From an uncultured Prevotella sp. (GTDB lineage Bacteria; Bacteroidota; Bacteroidia; Bacteroidales; Bacteroidaceae), in NCBI GenBank assembly GCA_945873145.1, contig CAMCBZ010000008.1, forward strand, positions 24,465-88,464: a stretch of DNA of 64,000 nt, written 5' to 3'. Below the pieces are notes generated by a model that made no database searches, was not told the DNA's origin, and was given only the letters and a program-made list of their open reading frames with translations. Each line of letters starts with the position of its first letter. The first letter of the stretch is position 1. The position numbers and the translations under genes were made by a program. Below, piece after piece: positions 53,035-61,329 of the stretch.

Positions 53035-53886
53035 ATGAGAAAAGGACTTGTACTGGAAGGAGGCGCCTTGCGGGCACTGTTCACGGCCGGTGTCATAGAC
53101 GTAATGATGGAGAACGGCATCACGTTCGATGGCCTTGTCGGCGTGTCGGCGGGTGCGGCCTTCGGCTGTAACTATAAGAGCCACCAGCCGGGCCGCGTCA
53201 TCAGATACAACAAACGGTATGCCCACGACTGGCGTTATTGCAGCGTGAGGTCATGGGTAAAGACTGGAGACTTGTTCAATGGGGAATTTGACTATCACCT
53301 TCTCCCAGACCAGTTGGACGTGTTCGACACCAAGACGTTTGATGCGAGTCCGATGGAATACTATGCCGTGTGCACCGACCTTGAGACGGGGAAGCCGGTC
53401 TACAAGTTGCTCATGCAGCATGGCTACGAGTGTTACGAGTGGATAAGGGCTTCGTCGTCCATGCCTCTGGCAGCAAAGATTGTGGAGGTCGGTGGTCGTA
53501 AGCTCCTGGACGGTGGCATCGCCGACTCCGTTCCCTTGAAGTTTTTTGAGCGCAAAGGCTATGACAAGAATGTAGTGGTGCTCACCCAGCCCTTGGACTA
53601 TATCAAGAAGCCGAATTCCTTGTTGCCGCTGTTCCGCTTGCAGTTGCACCGTTATCCTAACTTCCTTCGCGCAGTTGCCAACAGGCATGAAATGTATAAC
53701 GAACAGACAGCCTACGTCCGGCAGCGCGAGCAGGAAGGTGCCGCCTTCGTCATACGTCCCAAAGAGATACTGCCCATCAAGCATCTCACCCACAACCCGG
53801 TACTCATGCAACAGGTGTATGACGATGGGCGAAAGGTGATGGAAGAAAGGATGAATGAGCTGAAAGAATTTCTGAAAACGACTTGA
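53035..53886 (+). CDS. Patatin-like phospholipase
   Basis: Lipid acyl hydrolase of the bacterial YjjU/RssA-like patatin group, 283 aa, no signal peptide. Oxyanion motif LEGGALRALFTAG (about 7-19), nucleophile elbow GVSAGAAFG (Ser about 38) and the catalytic Asp in LLDGGIADS (about 160) are present, so the Ser-Asp dyad is complete. The ATG at 53035 starts the conserved MRKGLVLEGG; longer in-frame extensions overlap the promoter. The gene is intact although it lies among decayed genes, and is framed by 61-bp direct repeats. Natural substrate unknown. Confidence 0.93.
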   Translation: MRKGLVLEGGALRALFTAGVIDVMMENGITFDGLVGVSAGAAFGCNYKSHQPGRVIRYNKRYAHDWRYCSVRSWVKTGDLFNGEFDYHLLPDQLDVFDTKTFDASPMEYYAVCTDLETGKPVYKLLMQHGYECYEWIRASSSMPLAAKIVEVGGRKLLDGGIADSVPLKFFERKGYDKNVVVLTQPLDYIKKPNSLLPLFRLQLHRYPNFLRAVANRHEMYNEQTAYVRQREQEGAAFVIRPKEILPIKHLTHNPVLMQQVYDDGRKVMEERMNELKEFLKTT

Positions 53887-53974
53887 GCGCTTCGGCTTGC
53901 CTTCGCCCTCAGAAATGACATTCGTTGGGTATTCATTGAACCTTGGCCCTTTCTGAATTGCAAAAACTTCGGAA

Positions 53975-54106
53975 CAGTGGATATTTTCCGTGGATCGTGT
54001 ATGAGTCTTTTTCTTTGGTCACAGATCCGTAGTTGGGTAGAGGAACCGTTGCCCAAGGTAAATAGTTTTTTTAACCAAAACCAAGAAAACTACTTTGTGT
54101 CAGCGC
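53975..54106 (+). repeat. 132-bp inverted repeat, left copy
   Basis: Reverse complement of 55041-55171 with about 85% identity by eye; shared blocks include GTGGATATTTTCCGTGGATCG and TTTGTGTCAGCGC. Short frames inside both copies translate to similar peptides (NQENxFVSA) but have no gene features. Confidence 0.88.
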
Positions 54107-54176
54107 TGCTTCTATATAACAAGACCGATAAGGTCGTTATTTACTGCCTTTGTTTTCGGCTTGTCCAAAAAGTTTG

Positions 54177-54237
54177 CTGCAAACGTACCATGCGATGATG
54201 TATTATAATGTCTGTTGGGTGCGGACGGCCACAAGGG
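54177..54237 (+). repeat. 61-bp direct repeat, right copy
   Basis: One mismatch to 52737-52797. After this point the two copies diverge. Confidence 0.92.
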
Positions 54238-54286
54238 GGGTGCCTTGCCACAAATCGGCAATGACTATAGTCTTATTATAGTTAGG

Positions 54287-54374
54287 CCGCTGAGGGCAGC
54301 GGCCCTCCCGGGGACGTTTTCGGGAGGTCCGCTTCCGGGAGGTCCGCTTCCGGGAGGTCCGCTGCCCTCAGCGG
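54287..54374. repeat. GC-rich element with 16-bp perfect inverted ends
   Basis: CCGCTGAGGGCAGCGG (54287-54302) and its exact complement (54359-54374) bound 88 bp; the pairing continues inward (CCTCCCGG/CCGGGAGG). Inside are about 2.5 copies of a 15-bp unit, GGGAGGTCCGCTTCC. Confidence 0.88.
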
Positions 54375-54484
54375 ACACCATTGCAACGTCCAATTCCCAA
54401 ATGCTGCGATGGCCGCGCCCTGTAACAAATCGGCAATGACGGACAATTCATACCCTTCCCACAAGATGGGTGCAAAGCCTGTTC

Positions 54485-54594
54485 ATGGCATCCAATCATT
54501 GTTCTCATGGCATCCAATCAGTATTCGTATGGCATCAAATCAGTGTTTTCACGGGGTCGAAGCAGTGGGCTTGTGAGGTTGAAGCAATGTTTTC
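54485..54594. repeat. 22-bp minisatellite, five copies
   Basis: Five head-to-tail 22-mers, for example ATGGCATCCAATCAGTATTC plus two bases; the last two copies are more divergent (GGxxGAAGCA). A shorter related piece may precede at 54466. No spacers, so not CRISPR. Confidence 0.82.
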
Positions 54595-54741
54595 AACATT
54601 GTAACGCTATAGAAAAAGATCGTTCGCTAAGTAGGAAATGATCTTTTCCTACGCAGCGAACGGGTGTTTGTCAGGCAGCAAAATCAATTGCCGCCTTGGC
54701 CGCCGGCATCAACAGCTTTCAGAACTTGACGCTTCTCCATA

Positions 54742-54811
54742 CACAGGGCCGACCCCGTATTTGGTGAAGAGAGCTCATAAACACGATCTTTTACAAAAAC
54801 AAATAAAACCT
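54742..54811 (-). repeat. 70-bp inverted repeat, right copy
   Basis: Diverged reverse complement of 52852-52922. Its right end, AAAACCT, abuts the palindromic element at 54812. Confidence 0.8.
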
Positions 54812-54938
54812 CTTGCTGTGATGCAAGGGCTGCGCCCTTTGTTTCTTCTTTGGTGCCGGCTTGCTCCGAAGCAAGCTTCGGCAAGCTGGCACCGGAGAAG
54901 AAACAGCCTTAGTTCCTCAGGCTTGCATCACAGCAAGG
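54812..54938. mobile_element. MITE-like 127-bp nested palindrome with 7-bp duplication
   Basis: The ends are perfect 16-bp inverted repeats (CTTGCTGTGATGCAAG, 54812-54827, with 54922-54937). Inner pairs continue: GTTTCTTCT/AGAAGAAAC, GGTGCC/GGCACC, GCTTGC/GCAAGC, centre CCGAAGCAAGCTTCGG. AAAACCT occurs on both sides (54805-54811 and 54939-54945). The related left locus 52832-52922 has a single AAAACCT (as AGGTTTT) and no element, like an empty site. No transposase is present, so movement would need help from elsewhere. Confidence 0.65.
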
Positions 54939-54965
54939 AAAACCTTGAAAACAGGCTGGCGCGGT
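54939..54965 (-). repeat. 27-bp inverted repeat, right copy
   Basis: Exact reverse complement of 52832-52858; begins with the second AAAACCT of the duplication next to the palindromic element. Confidence 0.88.
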
Positions 54966-55025
54966 GCTTGGCGTTAAGAGATGGTAATTGGGAATTGAAA
55001 GTTACATCGCGATAGCCTGTTTTTA

Positions 55026-55061
55026 AGGTTTTCCTTTGTGGCGCTGACACAAAGAGGTTTT
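55026..55061. repeat. Small hairpin between two AGGTTTT copies
   Basis: AGGTTTT, C, hairpin CTTTGTG-GCGCTGA-CACAAAG, AGGTTTT. It repeats the arrangement of the 127-bp element (AGGTTTT-C-[CTT...AAG]-AGGTTTT) on a smaller scale. The hairpin part recurs without AGGTTTT near 25857. Confidence 0.65.
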
Positions 55062-55171
55062 CCTGGTTTTTGTTAAAAAGCTTTTTACCTTGGGTAACGG
55101 CGCCTCTAACCAACTAAGGATCTGTGACCAGTGAAGAAGACTCATATACGATCCACGGAAAATATCCACTG
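55041..55171 (-). repeat. 131-bp inverted repeat, right copy
   Basis: Pairs with 53975-54106. The two copies enclose 54107-55040, which holds the tandem and palindromic repeats. Confidence 0.88.
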
Positions 55172-55203
55172 TACGGTTGGTTTATTTGTTTTTTGTCCGC
55201 AGA

Positions 55204-55261
55204 GGGCAGCGGACCTCCCGGGCAGCGGACCTCCCGGGTAGTGGACCTCCCGGGCAGCGGC
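55204..55261. repeat. 16-bp GC-rich tandem repeat, about 3.6 copies
   Basis: Unit GGGCAGCGGACCTCCC at 55204, 55220 and 55236 (one copy with two changes), partial at 55252. It is the reverse complement of the unit in 54287-54374 (GGGAGGTCCGCTGCC), so the two arrays are inverted relative to each other. Confidence 0.85.
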
Positions 55262-55366
55262 CTTACCCTATAAGTGAAGCCATCTCTGTAACTCTCTGAT
55301 GATAGTCTTCAATATGGTTGCCCCTATGACGAAAATAGGATAAGTTATTCTGTGGAAAGTGGAAAA

Positions 55367-56197
55367 TCATTCCTCGAAATGATATTTGTCCTTAAGAACT
55401 TTATAGTCCTCTTTAGCTTTGCGGAGAAACTGCTGGTATTCGGCCGACTGAGGGTTAAAGGGACGGTGCTCAAGGGCTTTGCGGATCGGATGCCACTGCT
55501 CAAGGAAGTGGAGCGTGGCAGGAGAGAAGAAGGCTTCGGACAGACGCTCGTAGATGTAGCTGACAGCCTGGTCGGTAGGGTGGAGCATGTCTTCCTGATA
55601 GAAGCGGTAGTCACGGAGCTCATCGTTGACAATCTCGTAGGAAGGGAAATAGGCAACCGTCTGGTCGTCAAACGCTTTGACGACCTGGTCGACAGCTAAC
55701 AGCAGCGTAGCCTTGGACAACTGACTGCCATGATAACCGTATTTGCGATAGCGGATTGGACTCACGGTGAGCAGGAAACGTGTCTTGGGAAATGCAGAAC
55801 GTATCAGCCTGATCGCCTCAGAGAGTGCCTCTGCACACTGCTCGACCGTCAACAGTTCTTCGTGGAAAAGTTTTTGCGGCCGCTTTTGGCAGTTGTCCAC
55901 AATCTCACCCGTGGCGATGAGACGATAGACATGATTTGTGCCGAGCGTGAAGACAGCGGTGCCGGGTTCGTCCGTGCTGAAAGGCAGCTGACCGGCATCG
56001 CTAAGCCGCCTGACCGTATGGAGCACGCTCACCGGATTGTACATCACGCCGAAGGGATTGACGATCGCGCGGAACTTCTCTTCCTTGAAGCGCCTGCCGA
56101 TGTTGTCGGCAAAGCACGAACCCACGAAGAGCATCCGCTCGCAGGGCTCGATCTGCCACGGCGAGGGCGCAATGGTGACGGGAGTGGTGAACTGCAT
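55367..56197 (-). CDS. GSCFA-domain protein
   Basis: 276 aa, a Bacteroidota-typical protein of the SGNH-hydrolase-related GSCFA family named after its MLFVGSCFADNIG motif (about 22-34). Other visible blocks are NPFGVMYNPVSV and LTVSPIRYRKYGYHGSQLSKATLL. The reaction is unknown; the fold suggests an esterase. It begins 14 bp after uvrA on the same strand and is the last gene of the unit 59803-55367. No hairpin terminator is clear downstream; the repeat cluster begins at about 55261. Confidence 0.92.
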   Translation of the reverse strand: MQFTTPVTIAPSPWQIEPCERMLFVGSCFADNIGRRFKEEKFRAIVNPFGVMYNPVSVLHTVRRLSDAGQLPFSTDEPGTAVFTLGTNHVYRLIATGEIVDNCQKRPQKLFHEELLTVEQCAEALSEAIRLIRSAFPKTRFLLTVSPIRYRKYGYHGSQLSKATLLLAVDQVVKAFDDQTVAYFPSYEIVNDELRDYRFYQEDMLHPTDQAVSYIYERLSEAFFSPATLHFLEQWHPIRKALEHRPFNPQSAEYQQFLRKAKEDYKVLKDKYHFEE

Positions 56198-56211
56198 AAC
56201 AGACTATCTTA

Positions 56212-59088
56212 TCAAATCTTGTTTCCAGACTTTGCTTTCTCCAATACCGCTTTCAGGAACCGCGGCGTGTATCCCAGTTTGCTCTTGGCCACCTCTTCGG
56301 GTGTACCCTTGGAGAGCACCTGACCACCGCCACGGCCACCTTCGGGTCCCATGTCGATGATATAGTCGGCCAACTTGATCACGTCGAGGTTGTGCTCGAT
56401 GATGATCACCGTGTTGCCACGGCTGACGAGCTTCTCCAAGACAGCCATGAGGATGCGGATGTCCTCGAAGTGCAGACCCGTTGTGGGCTCATCGAGGATG
56501 TAGAGCGTCTTGCCTGTGTCGCGCTTGCTGAGCTCTGTGGCAAGTTTCACGCGCTGACTCTCACCACCGGAGAGCGTCGTGGAGCTCTGTCCGAGTTTGA
56601 TGTAGCCAAGTCCCACGTCCTGCAGCGCCTTGATCTTTGGCAGGATGGTCGGCACATTCTCAAAGAACTCCACGGCCTGGTTGATGGTCATGTCGAGTAC
56701 GTCGGCGATGGACTTGCCCTTGTAGCGCACCTCCAGCGTCTCACGGTTATAGCGTTTGCCGTGACAAACCTCGCAAGGCACATAGACGTTGGGCATGAAG
56801 TTCATTTCTATCGTCTTGTAACCATTACCGCCACAAGCCTCGCAGCGGCCGCCCTTGACATTGAACGAGAAGCGTCCCGGCTTATAGCCACGGATCTTAG
56901 CCTCGGGCAATTCCACAAACAGATTGCGGATGTCGCCGAACACGCCCGTGTAGGTGGCGGGGTTGGAGCGTGGTGTACGTCCGATAGGACTCTGGTCGAC
57001 GTTGACCACCTTGTCGATATTTTCGATGCCGTCGATGCTGTCGTAGGGCATAGGCTTCTTCAGCGAGCGGTAGAAGTGCTGCGAGAGGATAGGCTGCAGG
57101 GTCTCGTTGATGAGCGTCGACTTACCCGATCCCGACACACCGGTGACCACGATCAGTGTGCCGAGAGGGAAAGAGACGTCGATATGTTTCAGGTTGTTGC
57201 CCGACGCACCGTGGATGGTGATCGTCTTGCCATTGCCTTTGCGGCGCTCAGCCGGAATCTCGATGGCCCGCTCGCCATTGAGATACTGAGCGGTGAGGGT
57301 GTCGGTCTTGAGCATCTCTTCCGGTGTGCCCTCGAAGACCTCCTCGCCGCCTTTGCGTCCTGCTTTCGGTCCGATATCCACAATCCAGTCTGCGGCACGC
57401 ATCATGTCCTCGTCGTGCTCCACGACGACGACGGTGTTGCCCTGATCGCGCAGCTCCTTGAGAGAGTTGATGAGCCGCTCATTGTCGCGCTGGTGCAGTC
57501 CGATGCTGGGCTCGTCGAGGATGTAGAGCACGTTGACGAGCTGCGAGCCAATCTGTGTAGCCAGACGGATGCGCTGGCTCTCACCGCCCGAGAGCGTAGC
57601 CGACTGCCGGTTGAGCGAGAGATAGTTAAGACCCACGTCGAGGAGAAACGACACGCGCGAGCGCAACTCCTTGATGATTTCGTGTGCAATGCGCTTCTTG
57701 CCCTCTTCGAGATGCTCCTCGACCTGGTCGAGCCAGTCGCGCAGCAAGTCGATGTCGAGGTTGCTGACCTCGCTGATGTCCTTGTCCCAGACGCGATAGG
57801 CGAGGGCTTCCTTCTTCAGCCGCTTGCCGTGGCAGACGGGGCACTCCTTGTCGGCCAGGAACTGCGAAGCCCATTTCTGTCCGGCGGCACTGTCATCGCT
57901 CTCGATGAGCGTGCGCAGGTATTTCACGATGCCGTCAAAGGCCACGAAGTAGTCCGTCGAGGTGTGCACCTTGTCTTTGTCGATGCGTATCTCTTCGAGC
58001 GAGCCGTTCATCAGTTCGTCGACAGCGTCCTCGGGTATGTCCTTGAAAGGCGTCTTGAGGTTGCAGTCGTATTTGCTGAGAATCGACTCTATCTGCCAAA
58101 AGATCATCTGGTTTTTGTATTTGCCTAATGGGGCGATAGCTCCTTGATGGATGGAGAGGGTAGGGTCGGGGACCACCTTTTTCATGTCCACCTCGCTGAC
58201 CACGCCGAGTCCTTTGCAATGCGGGCAGGCACCTTCGGGGGAGTTGAACGAGAAAATGTTTGGAGCCGGATCGCCATAGGAGAGTCCCGTGGCGGGGTCC
58301 ATCAGTCGTTTGGAGAAGTTGCGGCATTCGCCACTCTCCTTGTCGAGCATCATGATGGCACCGTCGCCCTGGCGCATGGCCGTGGCGATGGTCTGTGCCA
58401 GACGCTCCCCGTCGTCGGGGCGGACACGCAGCTTGTCGATGACCACCTCGATGTTATGGTTTTTGTATCGGTCGGTTTTCATGCCACGGACGATCTCCTT
58501 GATCTCACCGTCAACGCGGACATAGAGATAGCCCTTGCGCCGCAGGCTCTCGAAGAGCTCGCGGTAGTGGCCCTTGCGCTGGCGGACGAGCGGCGCGAGG
58601 ATATACACCGCCTTGTCGGCATATTCGTGGAGGATCATGTCGACGATTTTCTCCTCAGTGTATTTCACCATCTTCTGTCCGCTGAGGTAGCTGTAGGCCG
58701 TACCGGCGCGTGCGTAGAGCAGTCTGAGGTAGTCGTAGATCTCCGTCGTGGTGCCCACTGTGGAGCGTGGATTCTTGTTTGTTGTTTTCTGCTCGATGCT
58801 GATGACAGGGCTCAGTCCCGTGATCTTGTCGACATCGGGCCGCTGCATGTTGCCCAGAAAGTTGCGGGCGTAGGCCGAGAATGTCTCTATGTAGCGGCGC
58901 TGGCCTTCGGCGTAGATGGTGTCAAAGGCCAGTGACGACTTTCCCGACCCCGAGAGTCCGGTGATCACCGTGAGTGAGCCGCGCGGAATCTTCACGTCGA
59001 TGTTTTTCAGATTATGGACGCGGGCGCCGTAGACGTCGATCCATCCGTTCTGAAACTGAGGGTAGAGACTTCTGTCTTTCTTATTCAT
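56212..59088 (-). CDS. uvrA: Excinuclease ABC subunit A
   Basis: Damage-recognition ATPase of nucleotide excision repair, 958 aa, normal length. Two ABC modules: Walker [14 protein letters not shown] (about 45) and [13 protein letters not shown] (about 650), both with LSGGESQR signatures and [10 protein letters not shown] / [11 protein letters not shown]alker B. Zinc-binding Cys pairs are seen in [27 protein letters not shown] and CEVCHGKRY. Its start overlaps the stop of the CHU_C-domain gene by 8 bp, so the two are coupled. Confidence 0.98.
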   Translation of the reverse strand: MNKKDRSLYPQFQNGWIDVYGARVHNLKNIDVKIPRGSLTVITGLSGSGKSSLAFDTIYAEGQRRYIETFSAYARNFLGNMQRPDVDKITGLSPVISIEQKTTNKNPRSTVGTTTEIYDYLRLLYARAGTAYSYLSGQKMVKYTEEKIVDMILHEYADKAVYILAPLVRQRKGHYRELFESLRRKGYLYVRVDGEIKEIVRGMKTDRYKNHNIEVVIDKLRVRPDDGERLAQTIATAMRQGDGAIMMLDKESGECRNFSKRLMDPATGLSYGDPAPNIFSFNSPEGACPHCKGLGVVSEVDMKKVVPDPTLSIHQGAIAPLGKYKNQMIFWQIESILSKYDCNLKTPFKDIPEDAVDELMNGSLEEIRIDKDKVHTSTDYFVAFDGIVKYLRTLIESDDSAAGQKWASQFLADKECPVCHGKRLKKEALAYRVWDKDISEVSNLDIDLLRDWLDQVEEHLEEGKKRIAHEIIKELRSRVSFLLDVGLNYLSLNRQSATLSGGESQRIRLATQIGSQLVNVLYILDEPSIGLHQRDNERLINSLKELRDQGNTVVVVEHDEDMMRAADWIVDIGPKAGRKGGEEVFEGTPEEMLKTDTLTAQYLNGERAIEIPAERRKGNGKTITIHGASGNNLKHIDVSFPLGTLIVVTGVSGSGKSTLINETLQPILSQHFYRSLKKPMPYDSIDGIENIDKVVNVDQSPIGRTPRSNPATYTGVFGDIRNLFVELPEAKIRGYKPGRFSFNVKGGRCEACGGNGYKTIEMNFMPNVYVPCEVCHGKRYNRETLEVRYKGKSIADVLDMTINQAVEFFENVPTILPKIKALQDVGLGYIKLGQSSTTLSGGESQRVKLATELSKRDTGKTLYILDEPTTGLHFEDIRILMAVLEKLVSRGNTVIIIEHNLDVIKLADYIIDMGPEGGRGGGQVLSKGTPEEVAKSKLGYTPRFLKAVLEKAKSGNKI

Positions 59089-59803
59089 TGTTGTTGCTTG
59101 TCGTTTCTGAATATCCGCGTAACAGGTTCACGTCACGCTTGATATGATAGTTCCGCCCGTTGGCCCCTTTGGCCTTGACGAGCACGTAATAGACACCCTG
59201 CGCCACGTCCTTGCCGTGGAATTTGCCGTCCCATCCTCCTGCGGGGTCGTCCCAGGAGTAGAGTTTCTGTCCCCAGCGGTTGAAGATGGTGGCATGGAAC
59301 TCCACGATGCTCTTGTATCCGCTCTTGGCCTTGTAGACATCGTTGAGACCGTCGCCGTTGGGCGAGAAGGCGTTGGGCATCTCCAGCTTACTCTCCGCGA
59401 TGGCGATGGAGAGCGGCGTGCCCTCGTTCTGCCAGTAGGTGTCGGTGTAGGCGATGGTGTCGTTGCCCTGCACGAAGGTAGCCCAAAGCTCTACGAGATG
59501 CGTCCCAGCTTTGGTGAACGTGTATTGTGTGTCGGTCTCGTATCTGACCAGGTAAGGATTAGAGCGCTGTCCTTCGAGATAGAAATGCCATTCATAGTGA
59601 GCCGTCCACCCCTCGGTGTCAGTGGCATTGGCGTGGAACGTAGCCGCTAAGGGAGCCTGGTCATCGGCCGAGGTCACGGTTTGCTCGTTGCCTTCGCTGT
59701 CGGTGTAGGTGAACGATGGGGCGATGGCGGGTGTTGACTGTGCTCTGCTGAACAGAGGACAGGCCAACAAGAGTGCGGGGATTATGATACGAGTAATGTT
59801 CAT
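59081..59803 (-). CDS. Secreted protein with CHU_C (gliding-motility-associated) C-terminus
   Basis: 240 aa. Signal peptide (1-22, cleaved near FSRA-Q), a PKD-like beta domain (about 30-135), and a C-terminal CHU_C domain starting at MPNAFSPNGDGLNDVYKAK (about 142) with IFNRWGQKLYSWDDPAGGWDGK and GVYYVLVKA. The CHU_C domain is a type B sorting signal for the type IX secretion system in Bacteroidota. The ATG at 59803 gives the best signal peptide. It is the first gene of the uvrA unit; a -7 TAACTTTG (minus, 59822-59829) lies upstream. Confidence 0.92.
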   Translation of the reverse strand: MNITRIIIPALLLACPLFSRAQSTPAIAPSFTYTDSEGNEQTVTSADDQAPLAATFHANATDTEGWTAHYEWHFYLEGQRSNPYLVRYETDTQYTFTKAGTHLVELWATFVQGNDTIAYTDTYWQNEGTPLSIAIAESKLEMPNAFSPNGDGLNDVYKAKSGYKSIVEFHATIFNRWGQKLYSWDDPAGGWDGKFHGKDVAQGVYYVLVKAKGANGRNYHIKRDVNLLRGYSETTSNNNE

Positions 59804-59821
59804 TACGATAATGGGTTGATG

Positions 59822-59880
59822 CAAAGTTAGTGATTTTTATAGGAAATGAAGTGTAGATACGGATATTTTTTGTATTTTTG
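59822..59880. promoter_or_regulatory. Divergent promoter region
   Basis: Minus strand -7 TAACTTTG (59822-59829) for the CHU_C/uvrA unit and plus strand -7 TATTTTTG (59873-59880) for the LysM gene. Neither has a clear -33 box. Confidence 0.5.
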
Positions 59881-59937
59881 CAAGTGATTATTCATTGAAG
59901 TATTCATTCATACGATTATAAAAAAGAAAAGATAGAA

Positions 59938-61311
59938 ATGATTCAGCGTTTTATGGGCAGAGCGTCGCGCTGGCGGCTGCTTCTGCTGTGTCTGTTTTTT
60001 GTAGTGGCTGTCCCTGCTTGTGCACAAGACACGTCCAATCATATCTATAAGGTGAAGAAGAGTGACACACTCTATGGCATCGCCCACTATCACGGTATCA
60101 CCGTAGATCAGCTGATCAATGCCAATCCCGAGATGAAACTGCCGGGCTACCAGCTCCATAAGGGCGATCACCTCTATATCCCGACTCCCCGCAATGCTGC
60201 CGCTACGAACAGTGACACGTCGACGCCGGTGGCTAAGAGCTCTACGGCCAAGCAGGGCAAGGTGCTGCGCGTGGGCGTGGCACTGCCACTTCACAATGTC
60301 GACGGCGACGGTAAGCGTATGGTCGAATACTACCGTGGCATTCTCCTGGCTTGCGACAGCCTGAAACGGGCTGGATATTCCATCGATATTCATTCCTGGA
60401 ACCTCGATGCTACGGCTGATCCCACGATCATGACACACGACCCGGCAGCCGCTCAGTGCAACATCATCTTCGGTCCCCTCTATTCCGTACAGGTGCATGC
60501 GTTGGCTGAATTCTGCAAAGCACGCGACATTAAACTCGTCATACCGTTCTCCATCTCTGGGGACGACGTGACCAGCTATGCCCAGATCTTTCAGGTTTGG
60601 CAAAGCGACGACAAACTCAACAACAACGCCATCGAGGCGTTCCTCAAACGCTATAAAGACGCGCGTGTCGTGCTCATCGACTGCAACGACAAGACTTCCA
60701 AGAAGGGCAGCTTCACATTTGGCCTGCGCAACAGACTCTCCGCCCGTGGGCAGGACTATCGGGTGACGAACCTCAACAGCAGTCTGGACATGTTTGGAAA
60801 AGCCTTTGACATGAACCGCCTCAACGTGGTGGTGCTCAACACCGGGCGCTCGCCCGAGCTCAATCAGGCAATTGCCAAGTTGCGCGCGCTGCGTGCCCAG
60901 CAGCATGGCTTGCGGGTGGCGTTCTTCGGCTACAACGAGTGGCTGATGTATGCACCGGGCAATGTTGATACGTTCTGCTCTTTCGATACCTGCGTGCCCT
61001 CCTATTATTATTACAACAGCGTGGATCCGCGTACGAAAACTTTGGAGGCAGAATATCAGAAATGGTTCCACCAGCAGCCGATGTATGCCTATCCGCGATT
61101 CTTCCTCACTGGCTACGACCATGCACAGTTCTTCCTCCGTGGACTGGCCAAATACGGCAAAGCCTTCAAGGGTACGGCCGGGCAGAGTACTTACCGGCCT
61201 TTCCAGACTCCACTCGTCTTTAAGCAGGTGGGAGACAAAGGCATGCAGAACGACAACTTCCAGCTGATCCATTTTGCAACCGGCGGTCGTATCGAGTCAC
61301 TCACCTATTAA
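59938..61311 (+). CDS. LysM-domain protein with periplasmic-binding-like domain
   Basis: Exported cell-wall-binding protein, 457 aa. Signal peptide (1-30), one LysM domain (about 36-82, IYKVKKSDTLYGIAHYHGITVDQLINANP split by the usual turns), a Ser/Thr-rich linker, then a type I periplasmic-binding-like fold (about 105-450), with RVGVALPLHNVDGDG at its start. Bacteroidota use such LysM-ABC-binding fusions near PorT-like barrels. Ligand unknown. A PorT-like gene follows after 18 bp. Confidence 0.9.
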   Translation: MIQRFMGRASRWRLLLLCLFFVVAVPACAQDTSNHIYKVKKSDTLYGIAHYHGITVDQLINANPEMKLPGYQLHKGDHLYIPTPRNAAATNSDTSTPVAKSSTAKQGKVLRVGVALPLHNVDGDGKRMVEYYRGILLACDSLKRAGYSIDIHSWNLDATADPTIMTHDPAAAQCNIIFGPLYSVQVHALAEFCKARDIKLVIPFSISGDDVTSYAQIFQVWQSDDKLNNNAIEAFLKRYKDARVVLIDCNDKTSKKGSFTFGLRNRLSARGQDYRVTNLNSSLDMFGKAFDMNRLNVVVLNTGRSPELNQAIAKLRALRAQQHGLRVAFFGYNEWLMYAPGNVDTFCSFDTCVPSYYYYNSVDPRTKTLEAEYQKWFHQQPMYAYPRFFLTGYDHAQFFLRGLAKYGKAFKGTAGQSTYRPFQTPLVFKQVGDKGMQNDNFQLIHFATGGRIESLTY

Positions 61312-61329
61312 CATTCGAAATCATCGCAC

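Noticed and set aside
54215..54439. 74-codon frame with Gly-Pro-Leu repeats
   Set aside because: It is a translation of the dispersed repeat and GC-rich tandem array; no promoter, RBS or domain.
54485..54594. Possible CRISPR array
   Set aside because: 22-mers are contiguous with no spacers and no cas genes nearby.
54638..55113. Overlapping frames on both strands around 54.6-55.1 kb
   Set aside because: They read through inverted and palindromic repeats; similarity between the peptides comes from DNA repeats, not from a gene family.
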